This document shows, piece by piece, positions 8,547 to 15,953 of a DNA stretch of 54,976 bases. A program made the position numbers and the translations under genes. The notes below the pieces were generated by a model that ran no database searches, was not told the DNA's origin, and worked only from the letters and a program-made list of their open reading frames with translations. Every line of letters begins with the position of its first letter. Within the stretch, counting starts at the first letter, position 1. This DNA comes from Streptohalobacillus salinus (GTDB taxonomy: Bacteria > Bacillota > Bacilli > Bacillales > Amphibacillaceae): the NCBI RefSeq assembly GCF_003201605.1, contig NZ_QJJR01000017.1, positions 1-54,976 of the forward strand, given 5' to 3'.

Positions 8547-9317
8547 TTACTTAAATTGGATTTCGAAATATTTCTCTCTTTTTTTTACTAATTCTGCAAT
8601 AACATCAGATATAGAGCCGTTTCTTTCTTTTGCCATCGCTTTTAACTCGGATTTAATCTCTTGGTGTAGCAATAAAGCCGTGTATTGTTCATTAGAGATG
8701 AAAGCAATGAAGCCATCGTTCATTTGTACATCCCCGTCAATACAATGTTTTTGTAAATAAGTGATGAATTCATACGATTGATTCGTTTCTAATGTACGCT
8801 CTTTAACGCTTACCAAGATGCTCCCGTTATCCGATTGAATATCTAAGTTGAGATAGCCTACTTCCGACATGAGCCAATCAATCACATCATAAACACGGTC
8901 GTTTAATGATAAGGGGTGATGGAATTGAAAGCGGACATCCCCTTTTTTTTGAATATATGTTTTCTTTACCAATGGTTGAAGCGGTTTATAATGCAGGGCT
9001 GTGGCTTCATGAAAGGATAAGATATGTTGGTCCTTTGTTTGGAACAGCGTTTCTTGATTATCTATATCCATCACACGGATCAATTGATTCGTCCCTGTCT
9101 GAATAAACGGTTGATACATATAGATTTGCTGTTTAAGGTTGTAATACGATGATGGCATTGACTGCGTTGTTCCTTTTGATTCAATGTAGCGATTGGCACT
9201 CTCTTTATCAATGATATAACGGCCATGAGCTTTAAACGGTTCTTTCGTTGCCATGAGTTCCCCGTTTTTGATTAAGCGGTGCACTTTTGTTGTTGATATC
9301 TGTAAACGTTCTTCCAT
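8547..9317 (-). CDS. MerR/excisionase-like HTH protein with RHH-like tail
   Basis: The N-terminus (1-48: ISTTKVHRLIKNGELMATK, HGRYIIDKESANRYIES) matches the short winged HTH of MerR/excisionase-type proteins. The middle 130 residues match no family I recognise. The last 40 residues, IKSELKAMAKERNGSISDVI then AELVKKREKYF, have the spacing of a CopG/Arc ribbon-helix-helix. A protein with two DNA-binding modules would suit a partition, replication-control or operon-regulator role. It heads a leftward group with a membrane protein and a nuclease, so autoregulation is likely. A perfect TTCGATTCGAA palindrome (9363-9373) lies upstream and could be its operator. Confidence 0.6.
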   Translation of the reverse strand: MEERLQISTTKVHRLIKNGELMATKEPFKAHGRYIIDKESANRYIESKGTTQSMPSSYYNLKQQIYMYQPFIQTGTNQLIRVMDIDNQETLFQTKDQHILSFHEATALHYKPLQPLVKKTYIQKKGDVRFQFHHPLSLNDRVYDVIDWLMSEVGYLNLDIQSDNGSILVSVKERTLETNQSYEFITYLQKHCIDGDVQMNDGFIAFISNEQYTALLLHQEIKSELKAMAKERNGSISDVIAELVKKREKYFEIQFK

Positions 9318-9362
9318 CTGAGGCTCTTTTTTACGATGCAGATTGCGAATTAGTCTTGAGTA

Positions 9363-9373
9363 TTCGATTCGAA
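9363..9373. promoter_or_regulatory. Palindrome upstream of the HTH/RHH gene
   Basis: TTCGATTCGAA is a perfect 11-bp palindrome 46 nt upstream of the 256-aa DNA-binding-like gene. It is a candidate operator by position only. Confidence 0.25.
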
Positions 9374-9572
9374 CACTACAATAAATTGATTTACTTAAAA
9401 AATTTAAAAAAGAAGGGAATCAACTGAAAAACTGTCATGTGGATGATGCCAACGGCCTCTCAGACGAAGCGAATGAAGAAGATGCCTATGGTCCTTACAG
9501 GTTATTTCAAATTACGGGATGATTGATACGTATATTCATAAGCTAATACATACAGAGGGAGTGGGGTAATGT

Positions 9573-9722
9573 ATGGCATCATCTCACCATATCCAGGCAT
9601 TAGTGAATGATAACCGTTCACTCACTGATGTAATGACTAACGTGCCCTATGATGACCTGGTTAGGAAACGTCAAGAAGCGGATGAACAGGGGCAAAAGGA
9701 CTTTCATTATTTTAATGATTAA
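9573..9722 (+). CDS. 49-aa hypothetical ORF
   Basis: The frame MASSHHIQALVNDNRSLTDV to EQGQKDFHYFND is preceded by GAGGGAGTGGGG about 7 nt before the ATG, a credible RBS. The product is hydrophilic and acidic, with no recognised domain. An upstream frame from about 9376 (ending GPYRLFQITG) lacks a good start. Both may be scraps of older genes. A 46-residue acidic protein of this type could also be an antitoxin-like or immunity-like peptide, but nothing adjacent supports that. Confidence 0.35.
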   Translation: MASSHHIQALVNDNRSLTDVMTNVPYDDLVRKRQEADEQGQKDFHYFND

Positions 9723-9797
9723 GAGATATTAGCGTATTACTTACATCATAGACTCAGTGTCAATCAGAGTTGTTCATGTTTATTGAGCATATCATGA

Positions 9798-9876
9798 TGT
9801 AACTGCTAAAATAAAGTTAACAACTTTCGCTTGATAAAAATGAATACTTTTCAGTAAAAGAAATGATGATAATTCA
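9798..9876 (+). repeat. 79-bp direct repeat, copy 1
   Basis: From TGTAACTGCTAAAATAAAGT to AAATGATGATAATTCA. It aligns without gaps to 10918-10996, with 9 mismatches by eye (about 89% identity). It looks like the terminal part of an insertion sequence, possibly IS21-type, with a beginning ORF at its inner edge. Copy 1 abuts a truncated ATPase gene. Confidence 0.7.
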
Positions 9877-9881
9877 AGGGA

Positions 9882-10253
9882 CAAATTTTAAGCAAAAGTG
9901 AATCAGACCGTTTGAGAAAACAGAAACTAATTGAAGGTAGATATCCAAATGTTTATGTATCCTCACAGATAGCCGCTTTAACCGGAGATAAATCTTCTTA
10001 TATAAAAAATAGAGCATTTGATAAAAAACATTATAAAAAAATGATTCTTTCATTTATTAAAGAATATTCTTCAGCAAGTAGAGCCGAGTTAGATGCGTTA
10101 TTACTAGACAAGTTGTCTGATGCACTTAATCAACAACAGAAGAAGAAAAAGATAACAAATTTATTATATGAGATGCACAAAAAAGATAAGACTATAAAGA
10201 ATGTGGGTTCAAATAAAAAATCAAAATGGATTTCAATATCTAAAGATGACTAA
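9882..10253 (+). pseudogene. C-terminal fragment of AlbA/ATP-binding protein
   Basis: The open frame reads QILSKSESDRLRKQKLIEGR, YPNVYVSSQIAALTGDKSSY, IKNRAFDKKHYKKMI, and ends KNVGSNKKSKWISISKDD. This is the C-terminal winged-helix end of Schlafen-AlbA_2-type ATP-binding proteins (usually 500-600 aa), where RYPN.Y.S and KNRAFDK are typical. The N-terminal AlbA and ATPase parts are gone: the frame meets the 79-bp repeat at its left edge and a stop at 9870. It is the remnant of a probable defence or regulatory gene cut by a mobile element. Confidence 0.65.
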
Positions 10254-10273
10254 ATACTTTTTTAGAAATAATT

Positions 10274-10313
10274 AAGAAATAAAAAACCCGCGTAATCACC
10301 AGTTTTATTTCTT
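10274..10313. repeat. 11-bp inverted repeat downstream of the ATPase fragment
   Basis: AAGAAATAAAA (10274-10284) and TTTTATTTCTT (10303-10313) are perfect arms around a GC-containing loop. It may be a terminator of the truncated gene. The left arm recurs at about 10403-10413. Confidence 0.5.
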
Positions 10314-10360
10314 GTACATCTGTATTAACAGTGAGTTAAGTACTTTTGTGCTATGAAATT

Positions 10361-10400
10361 TATGTCTTAAATGGCATTTTTAAAAATCATTTAAGACATA
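10361..10400. repeat. Long palindrome, 19-bp stem with 2-nt bulge
   Basis: TATGTCTTAAATG (10361-10373) pairs with CATTTAAGACATA (10388-10400). The intervening ATTTTTAAAAAT is itself a 12-bp palindrome, so the whole forms an almost continuous hairpin or cruciform with a GC bulge. There is no T tract. Candidate operator, recombination site or replication structure. Confidence 0.6.
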
Positions 10401-10467
10401 ATAAGAAATAAAATGTTACCCAATCAAGTGCACATGTTGATTAAACGATATTAGACTAGACATTACG

Positions 10468-10653
10468 TTGTTTAGGTTTACACAGAATATGCTTAAAGGA
10501 AGTATGACATATGAGCGAAATAAAAATTTAGACAAAGAGGCAATAAAAATGAGAATTCTATCCTTATTAAAAGAACGTCCATTAAAAAATCAAGAAGTAA
10601 GGCAAATGACAAGGCTAGATCGGCAACAAGTCAATTCCCTTAGAAGGTGTTAA
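10468..10653 (+). pseudogene. Second truncated AlbA/ATP-binding C-terminus
   Basis: The frame includes GSMTYERNKNLDKEAIKMR, ILSLLKERPLKNQEVRQMT and RLDRQQVNSLRR, then stops. This resembles the winged-helix C-terminus of another AlbA_2/ATP-binding regulator, in which D.EAIK..IL.LL...PL.N.E(I/V) precedes the recognition helix. About 25-30 residues after SLRR are missing and the upstream part is absent. It differs from the fragment at 9882-10253, so two distinct genes of this class have decayed here. Confidence 0.5.
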
Positions 10654-10724
10654 GGTCGTTTGACACGAAAGAGGAGCTAAATATGTTCTTGGAGACTAGT
10701 TTTACAATATAGATGCATTTACTA

Positions 10725-10816
10725 AACAATTCGTATACATTTATTACTTTTAACAGGTTGTTAAATGTATACGAATTGTTATTTTATACATTTATTCATA
10801 CATTTATTCATACATT
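10725..10816. repeat. 19-bp inverted repeat followed by 12-nt tandem repeats
   Basis: AACAATTCGTATACATTTA (10725-10743) and its exact complement (10762-10780) are separated by 18 nt. Immediately after comes TACATTTATTCA twice in tandem (10787-10798, 10799-10810) and a partial third copy; the arms also contain TACATTTA. Such iteron-like repeats near a palindrome occur at theta-plasmid origins and partition sites. No rep or par gene lies beside it, so it may be the relic of an integrated plasmid. Confidence 0.6.
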
Positions 10817-10917
10817 TTGATACCTTGTAAAGTAGCCATGCTAAAGTAAAAAATGAATGATTTGATTAACTATATAAAAACTCTAAAAGAACTATGCATT
10901 AATAAGTATTAAGACAG

Positions 10918-10996
10918 TGTAACTGCTAAAATAAAGTATACAGATTTCTCCTGATAAAAATGGACACTTTTCAGTGAAAGAAATGATGATAATTCA
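10918..10996 (+). repeat. 79-bp direct repeat, copy 2
   Basis: Same orientation as 9798-9876, exactly 1120 bp away. It ends directly beside the terminator of the envelope-stress operon, marking the boundary between accessory and conserved DNA. Confidence 0.7.
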
Positions 10997-11005
10997 ATCG
11001 TAAAA

Positions 11006-11040
11006 AAAGCGCTCTTTCTTCTTTTAAGAAGGAGCGCTTT
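11006..11040 (-). terminator. Terminator of the lia operon
   Basis: AAAGCGCTC (11006-11014) pairs with GAGCGCTTT (11032-11040), extended by TTCTT/AAGAA. On the minus strand the stem is followed by a run of seven T, giving a classical rho-independent terminator 8 nt beyond the last gene's stop. Confidence 0.9.
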
Positions 11041-11047
11041 AAGTTTT

Positions 11048-11872
11048 TTACTGGGCATCAATAGTGACTTGACCTACATCAACAGAAGCGTTTAACCTCG
11101 GTCCATCTGTGCCTACTTGTGTTTGCCACTGCTGTGTTGTGTCTACATCTGCTGCTGGCAATCCTTCAGCTTGTACCTCGCCTAAATCCGTTTCAAGGTC
11201 AACCTGATAGGATTCCGGCATCTCGAACAAGGTCATGTCAATCGAACCAAGGTTCACTTCGGCATCTACGTCCGCTTCAAACTGAAGTAAGCTAAGCTCA
11301 ATCTCCCCAACACTGGCCCTTGCATGCCAAGCACCCGTTCCTCCTGTGACTTTGATTTTACCAACATCAACGTTAAGCGAAGCAGTCTCGGTTTCCACTG
11401 CGGCAAGGTCTAGTTTACCTACATGCGTCCGCGCAGAAAGTGTCTGTGCCCTTACGTCGTTGATCGTAATCTCCCCGACGTCTAACCGAATATCAATCGC
11501 ATCATAGAGATTATCTGGCAATGCAAGTGTGATCAGTGGTGTCTGTTTACTGATCAAGCTAAATTTCGGCCACCCAAATACACTCGTTTGATTTAACCGG
11601 ATCGTTAATGCATGATCATCATCTAACGTGACGCGTAAATCAGATGCATCATCTTCACCGATGAAAATGTGGATATCTTCATCAGCACTTGCCTCAAGCA
11701 CAACTGACCCAGCATTTGCATCAAGCGCAATTGCAGAAACAGGCGATGAAATTGTTTCACTTTCGATGACCATGGCATCATCCTTAAAAACTGTCAAAGG
11801 CTCACCAAAGATGAATAAGCTAAGTGTTCCTAGCACAATCAATACCATACCTAAACGAATTATTGTTCGCAT
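11048..11872 (-). CDS. LiaG-like DUF4097 surface protein
   Basis: The 274-aa product has a single N-terminal signal-anchor (about 4-24: IIRLGMVLIVLGTLSLFIFG). A repetitive beta-strand domain follows, with recurring turns such as DVGEI, HVGKL, DVGKI, SVGEI, NLGSI, DLGEV and DVGQV, the pattern of DUF4097 'putative adhesin' beta-helices. B. subtilis LiaG, and the C-terminal half of enterococcal LiaX, carry this domain. The bulk should lie outside the membrane. It is the last gene of the operon, 4 nt after the HAAS gene, with AAGGGGTG before the ATG. The link to envelope stress comes from operon context. Confidence 0.8.
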   Translation of the reverse strand: MRTIIRLGMVLIVLGTLSLFIFGEPLTVFKDDAMVIESETISSPVSAIALDANAGSVVLEASADEDIHIFIGEDDASDLRVTLDDDHALTIRLNQTSVFGWPKFSLISKQTPLITLALPDNLYDAIDIRLDVGEITINDVRAQTLSARTHVGKLDLAAVETETASLNVDVGKIKVTGGTGAWHARASVGEIELSLLQFEADVDAEVNLGSIDMTLFEMPESYQVDLETDLGEVQAEGLPAADVDTTQQWQTQVGTDGPRLNASVDVGQVTIDAQ

Positions 11873-11876
11873 TGTT

Positions 11877-12449
11877 TCACCCCTTCACCCAGTTGCTTAA
11901 TAGCTCGATATATTTTCTAGTCATGCTTGCGACCCCTTTTGTAAGAAGGTACCAAAGTGCTGAGGCAATCAGTGCGATGCCAAAGCCAATCGCTAACCAA
12001 GACCCCTCTGTTACAAGCGCAACAGGCGCACGGAAAAAGAGAGAGGCGAGCCAAATCACTGGACTCATTAACCCGGTGGCGATCAGTGCCCAGCCACCAA
12101 TCAGGAGTCCATAAAAACCAATGACTGGACCGATGATAAAGATTACGTTAACGAGAACCACAACCAGTAAACGGCCAAGGTTGACACGCTGTTGCTGGCC
12201 AGTACCGAAATCAACATCAGGCTCACGTTCAAATGGTTCAGCGCTTGTCGGCCCATCAGATGGGGTGACATAGTTCGCTGCGATTCTTTCAGGTGGGCCA
12301 AGTTCTAAAATCAAGGTTTGTTCATTCTTCCCATCAATCGCCCCAATCTTAAATTGGTCCTCGATGTCGGCTAAAATGAGGCGCTGCTCACGTGTTGGTA
12401 AAGACCGAAGATGATAAGTGAGTTCTTGCAGATAGCTTTTCTTATCCAT
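11877..12449 (-). CDS. HAAS-domain (DUF1700) membrane protein
   Basis: The 190-aa product has an N-terminal soluble domain (MDKKSYLQELTYHLRSLP, ILADIEDQFKIGA, LILELGPPERIAANY), the HAAS/DUF1700 fold usually found with membrane-stress regulators. A linker and three to four membrane segments (about 83-180) follow. In related operons, HAAS and DUF4097 proteins sit next to each other or are fused, as in LiaX-like proteins. It lies 13 nt after liaR and 4 nt before the DUF4097 gene, so all three are cotranscribed. It may transmit or dampen the stress signal; this is inference. Confidence 0.8.
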   Translation of the reverse strand: MDKKSYLQELTYHLRSLPTREQRLILADIEDQFKIGAIDGKNEQTLILELGPPERIAANYVTPSDGPTSAEPFEREPDVDFGTGQQQRVNLGRLLVVVLVNVIFIIGPVIGFYGLLIGGWALIATGLMSPVIWLASLFFRAPVALVTEGSWLAIGFGIALIASALWYLLTKGVASMTRKYIELLSNWVKG

Positions 12450-12462
12450 GTCGCCGTCTCCT

Positions 12463-13095
12463 TTATGGTTTGATTAAATGATGTTCATGGGCGTAAATGG
12501 CTGCTTGGGTCCGGTCATTGACCATGAGTTTACTGAGGATGTTACTGACATGGACCTTCGTTGTTTTTAATGCAATCACCAAGGTATCAGCAATCTCTTG
12601 ATTGGTTTTGCCTGCTGCAATCAACAGTAACACTTCCTTCTCACGGGCAGTGAGATGCTCATGTAAGGGAGCGTCTTGGCTCCGCATCCGGGCAAGTACC
12701 TTGCTTGTGACTTCTGCTTCAAAGAAAGATTCACCTTGATAGGTGCGCCGAATAGCTGTGGCCATTTCACTGGCCTTGGTGGTTTTTAGCACGTAGCTCG
12801 TTGCCCCGGCTTCTAGGGCAGGGTAAACTTTATCATCGTCGACAAAACTGGTCATCATCAGCACCTTCGCCTCACGCCAGGCACTAATGATTTGCCTTGT
12901 TGCTTCAATGCCGTCCATGTCATCCATCACGATATCCATTAAAATTAAATCGGGTCTTAAAGCTAAGGCCTGTTTGACGCCTTCTTGGCCACTTCCCGCT
13001 TCACCAATCACGTCAATATCGGGCTGGGTAGCGAGGTAAGTCCGGACACCGAGCCGGACCATTTCATGATCGTCAACCAATAATACCTTTATCAT
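12463..13095 (-). CDS. liaR: LiaR/VraR-type response regulator
   Basis: The 210-aa NarL/FixJ-family regulator has a receiver domain with acidic pair D8/D9, phospho-acceptor D54 in LILMDIVMDDMDG, a Thr/Ser switch in MMTSF and Lys in YVLKTT. A LuxR-type HTH (about 145-205: LTAREKEVLLLIAAGKTNQE, IADTLVIALKTTKVHVSNI) follows. It follows liaS by 10 nt. Orthologues (LiaR, VraR) are phosphorylated by the adjacent kinase when lipid II cycling or the membrane is disturbed, and they activate their own operon. Confidence 0.92.
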   Translation of the reverse strand: MIKVLLVDDHEMVRLGVRTYLATQPDIDVIGEAGSGQEGVKQALALRPDLILMDIVMDDMDGIEATRQIISAWREAKVLMMTSFVDDDKVYPALEAGATSYVLKTTKASEMATAIRRTYQGESFFEAEVTSKVLARMRSQDAPLHEHLTAREKEVLLLIAAGKTNQEIADTLVIALKTTKVHVSNILSKLMVNDRTQAAIYAHEHHLIKP

Positions 13096-13105
13096 TGTTC
13101 TTCAC

Positions 13106-14140
13106 CTACTCCTTAATGATTGGGACTAAACAATCGAGTTTTGTTCCGGCACCAGGCACACTGACAATCCGTAAACTGCCACCAATTTCTGATGCCCGTT
13201 CATTCATGTTACTCAAACCGTACGAACTAAATGGTTGATCGGTCATTTCAAAGCCAATGCCATCGTCGACGACCGTTAAGATGACTTTGTCCTGGCGATT
13301 AATCAATGTAATATCAAGTGTCGTTGCTTTAGCGTGACGTAATGTATTCGAGACCGCCTCTTGCAAGATCCGGAACAAATGATCTTCAATTCCTCGGGGC
13401 ACTTGAACCGCTTCAATGCGCCACTGCACGGTGACGGGTACTTTCTCCACCAGGTCTTTTAGTAACGCTTCGATGCCTTCTTTTAAGCTATGGTCATTAA
13501 GTGCAACCGGTCGTAAATGGAGCAATAAGGCGCGCATTTCAAGCTGAGCTTGTTGGATCATTTGTTCAACTTGTTGAATCGGCTTTTCGATGGTGCTGCC
13601 GTGTGTATCTGGCATTTCATTGATTGCTGAGACAAGCATGGAAGCAGCGAATAGTTCTTGACTGACCGAGTCATGTAAATCACGGGCGAGCCGGTTACGT
13701 TCCGCGGTGATGCGTTTCTCAATCGCTGCTTCTTGGTCTTCAACCCGTTGACTAATTAAATCCTGGGACCGTTTCGTCTGTTCTTGGAGCTGTTGATGAA
13801 TCGTCGTTAATGAAACCATCACCTGCTTGAGTGTTGGTGTAACTTGACTGATCCGACTAAAGCGCGGGGCCCGTCCGCTTTCTAGGTCAGTTAAGGCATG
13901 AGCAAGGTCTTGCCACTGGGCCTGTTGACGAAAAGCACGCAGTAACCCTTTGATTAGACCGAACCCAGTCGTTATCAGCACAATCAGTACCGGAAACGGT
14001 AAAGGACCGATGACACGCACGCTCAGCATCTGCCAGCTCGTGACAGGGAAATGGAGCCACACCAACCCCATGAATAGGGCAGCAAATAATAATGAACCAG
14101 CAATCGCTTTAGCGACAGTCCGAATAAGATAGAGGATCAT
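13106..14140 (-). CDS. liaS: LiaS/VraS-type sensor histidine kinase
   Basis: The 344-aa kinase has two close membrane segments (about 8-30 and 40-66) with almost no extracellular loop, a HAMP-like linker, an H-box of the HisKA_3 type (ERNRLARDLHDSVSQELFAA) and an HATPase_c domain with DHLFRILQEAVSNTLRHA, VDDGIGF and YGLSNMNERA. This intramembrane-sensing layout is typical of LiaS/VraS. Its ATG overlaps the liaF stop (ATGA), so it is translationally coupled to LiaF, which inhibits LiaS in studied systems. Confidence 0.93.
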   Translation of the reverse strand: MILYLIRTVAKAIAGSLLFAALFMGLVWLHFPVTSWQMLSVRVIGPLPFPVLIVLITTGFGLIKGLLRAFRQQAQWQDLAHALTDLESGRAPRFSRISQVTPTLKQVMVSLTTIHQQLQEQTKRSQDLISQRVEDQEAAIEKRITAERNRLARDLHDSVSQELFAASMLVSAINEMPDTHGSTIEKPIQQVEQMIQQAQLEMRALLLHLRPVALNDHSLKEGIEALLKDLVEKVPVTVQWRIEAVQVPRGIEDHLFRILQEAVSNTLRHAKATTLDITLINRQDKVILTVVDDGIGFEMTDQPFSSYGLSNMNERASEIGGSLRIVSVPGAGTKLDCLVPIIKE

Positions 14141-14853
14141 CCGCGTCTCACCTCAATCTCACCGAACCATAATGTCGTATGTAACTTCACCCGGCGTGCT
14201 GCGGTGTGATAGTCGGCGGTTATAATATGCAGGGTTCGATTGGTCATTCGGGCATCTTGATAACCGAGAAGATTGATTGAACCCGCGAGGACAGAGTGGT
14301 GGAGACTGATTTCAACGTCATAAGGAACGATAATGATCACTTTTCCGAACCATTGATTGACCGTTACAACTGGCTCGCCTTTAGGGAGAATGGTTGCTGT
14401 AAGGTCGATAATTGTTTCACCGATGCCCGCTTGAATGTTGATGTCTTGAAAGGGATAACCGTCTTTAGGTGTCGTTTGTTTGCCGAACCATTGGTTGACG
14501 AGTAAAACCGGTTCGTGTTTCAACTCAGCATCAGCTAAAAACTGGGGTTGATGATAGCTCGGTTGTTGATGTTGCTTGTAAAGTCGAATGAGCCAGATAC
14601 CTAAAATCAGAAACAATCCAAACTTAAACAGCGTGGTATCTAACAAAGTCACCCCGACCAAGACGAGACCAATCCAAAAAACCACTTTTCCTTCCGGCCG
14701 ATAGCTATGTTTCCAGGCGATATACGTAATAACACTCGCAATGATCAGCCAAATAAACGTGCTTGTTTGAAGAAAGATTAATTCAAATAAGAAAAATAAG
14801 AGCAAAGCAAGGATCAGGTAGGGTAGCACGTGGTCTTTATCATGTTTAAACAT
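14137..14853 (-). CDS. liaF: LiaF-type membrane regulator
   Basis: The 238-aa protein has four to five membrane helices in its first half (about 10-100). Its C-terminal soluble beta-rich domain is of the cell-wall-active antibiotics response type, with paired motifs VNQWFGKQT, VNQWFGKVI and LWFGEIEVRRG. LiaF proteins keep LiaS inactive until envelope damage. The start is placed at MFKHDKD because AAGGAG lies 8 nt before it; an in-frame start 11 codons upstream has no RBS. It overlaps liaS by 4 nt. Confidence 0.92.
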   Translation of the reverse strand: MFKHDKDHVLPYLILALLLFFLFELIFLQTSTFIWLIIASVITYIAWKHSYRPEGKVVFWIGLVLVGVTLLDTTLFKFGLFLILGIWLIRLYKQHQQPSYHQPQFLADAELKHEPVLLVNQWFGKQTTPKDGYPFQDINIQAGIGETIIDLTATILPKGEPVVTVNQWFGKVIIIVPYDVEISLHHSVLAGSINLLGYQDARMTNRTLHIITADYHTAARRVKLHTTLWFGEIEVRRG

Positions 14854-14932
14854 AACGGTCTCCTTTTCATCAACAATAAGTAGCAAGAGGCGCCAGGATC
14901 TGGCACCTTACTACTTATAAGAATAACCGAAC

Positions 14933-15562
14933 TTAATGAGAAATTGAATCGTTTTTTTCCAATTCAGCAAAGCGAGCATCTAATGTGTGCAAGCGGTGGT
15001 CATGATAAACCTTATGTTCCAACCGTTCGATATAAGCTTCCACATCATTAAAGGTGACTTGACTGCGCTCGAGTTGTTCGGGATTTAAGACTTGGTTAAT
15101 CCCGCGATGGACCCGGGCTAAGTTCTCACGTCCCCGTAAGTCCAAGCGTTTAACATATAGATTCTTCAGCTGATGTTGCATCGTTTCATATTTTAATTCG
15201 ATGTCAGCAATTTGTGTTGTCGTTTTTTCATACATCTCTTTAAGCTGAGTAGCCCGCGCTTGGTAAGTTTCTACATCGGCTTGCGCTTCTTCTTTTAAGT
15301 CGGCGCGGTCATGTGCTTCGGCTAGGGCAACTTGTTGGCTACGTTTATCGGCCATTTGCGAAGCTTTTTGCCACTCCTTTTTATACTCGCGTTGAATCTG
15401 GTATTGCTTTTCAATTAAGCCTTTCAGCTTTTTCACTTCATCCTCACATTTTCTAATGTACTGATTGAGGTGAGTCATTGGATGTTGTTCCTCTTTTTGA
15501 TCGATGAGCTGATTAATATCAGCGACGAATGTGTCTTTTAAACGCGTAAAGATGTTAGTCAT
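14933..15562 (-). CDS. liaH: PspA/IM30-family phage-shock protein (LiaH-like)
   Basis: The 209-aa product is almost entirely coiled coil, with the PspA/IM30 beginning MTNIFTRLKDTFVADINQLI and a conserved helical core (LNQYIRKCEDEVKKLKGLIE, LKEEAQADVETYQARATQLK). LiaH/PspA assemble into large rings that protect damaged membrane. The second ATG is preferred because it lies 8 nt after GGAG; the first lies only 2 nt away. It follows a small membrane protein, as liaH follows liaI in B. subtilis, and is therefore probably recruited by it. Confidence 0.88.
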   Translation of the reverse strand: MTNIFTRLKDTFVADINQLIDQKEEQHPMTHLNQYIRKCEDEVKKLKGLIEKQYQIQREYKKEWQKASQMADKRSQQVALAEAHDRADLKEEAQADVETYQARATQLKEMYEKTTTQIADIELKYETMQHQLKNLYVKRLDLRGRENLARVHRGINQVLNPEQLERSQVTFNDVEAYIERLEHKVYHDHRLHTLDARFAELEKNDSISH

Positions 15563-15585
15563 TGTCATTGCTCCTTTTTCATTTT

Positions 15586-15900
15586 TTAGTTTTCTGTTAC
15601 CCAATCATAGCGCTCTGTGTCAGGGGCAGGTTTTTGCCAAGCTTTAACCACATAATACAACACGACGGCTGCAACAAGTCCGACAAGGGCAGGACTGTTA
15701 GATAAAGAGAGGGATAAACCAATCAGGGCAACCACCGCAAAACCTATCTTCGCTAACAGCGTATCAGCCAAGATAAAATGTCGTATCCCGTAGTAGAGTA
15801 AACCTAAGGTAAGGACAAAGGCAATTAAAGGCACGAGCATTGATAAGACAATGGCGCCGGTTATCACCACAAAAATAATAAAGATAAATGTACGCATCAT
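15586..15900 (-). CDS. LiaI-like small membrane protein
   Basis: The 104-aa product has three hydrophobic stretches (about 4-37, 45-62 and 66-86) and a short polar tail, PAPDTERYDWVTEN. It is the first gene of the operon, with a strong AAAGGAGG 6 nt before the ATG, and is followed 23 nt later by the PspA-like gene. Position and size correspond to LiaI, the membrane anchor of LiaH. Sequence similarity to LiaI cannot be judged by eye, so the name rests on context. Confidence 0.7.
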   Translation of the reverse strand: MMRTFIFIIFVVITGAIVLSMLVPLIAFVLTLGLLYYGIRHFILADTLLAKIGFAVVALIGLSLSLSNSPALVGLVAAVVLYYVVKAWQKPAPDTERYDWVTEN

Positions 15901-15924
15901 GTACGTCCTCCTTTCTATAGCTTA

Positions 15925-15953
15925 AGTGTAGCCCAACACTAGCTTTCCGTTAA
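15925..15953 (-). promoter_or_regulatory. Candidate lia operon promoter
   Basis: On the minus strand TTAACG, a 17-nt spacer and TACACT lie just upstream of the first operon gene. The inverted pair AGCCC/GGGCT flanks the -35 to -10 region and could be a regulator site. The -35 is weak, as expected for an activated promoter. Confidence 0.4.

Noticed and set aside
9376-9522. Frame ending GPYRLFQITG
   Set aside because: No start codon with RBS; likely remnant sequence.
10787-10816. CRISPR array
   Set aside because: The 12-nt repeats are in direct tandem without spacers and are far shorter than CRISPR repeats; no cas genes.
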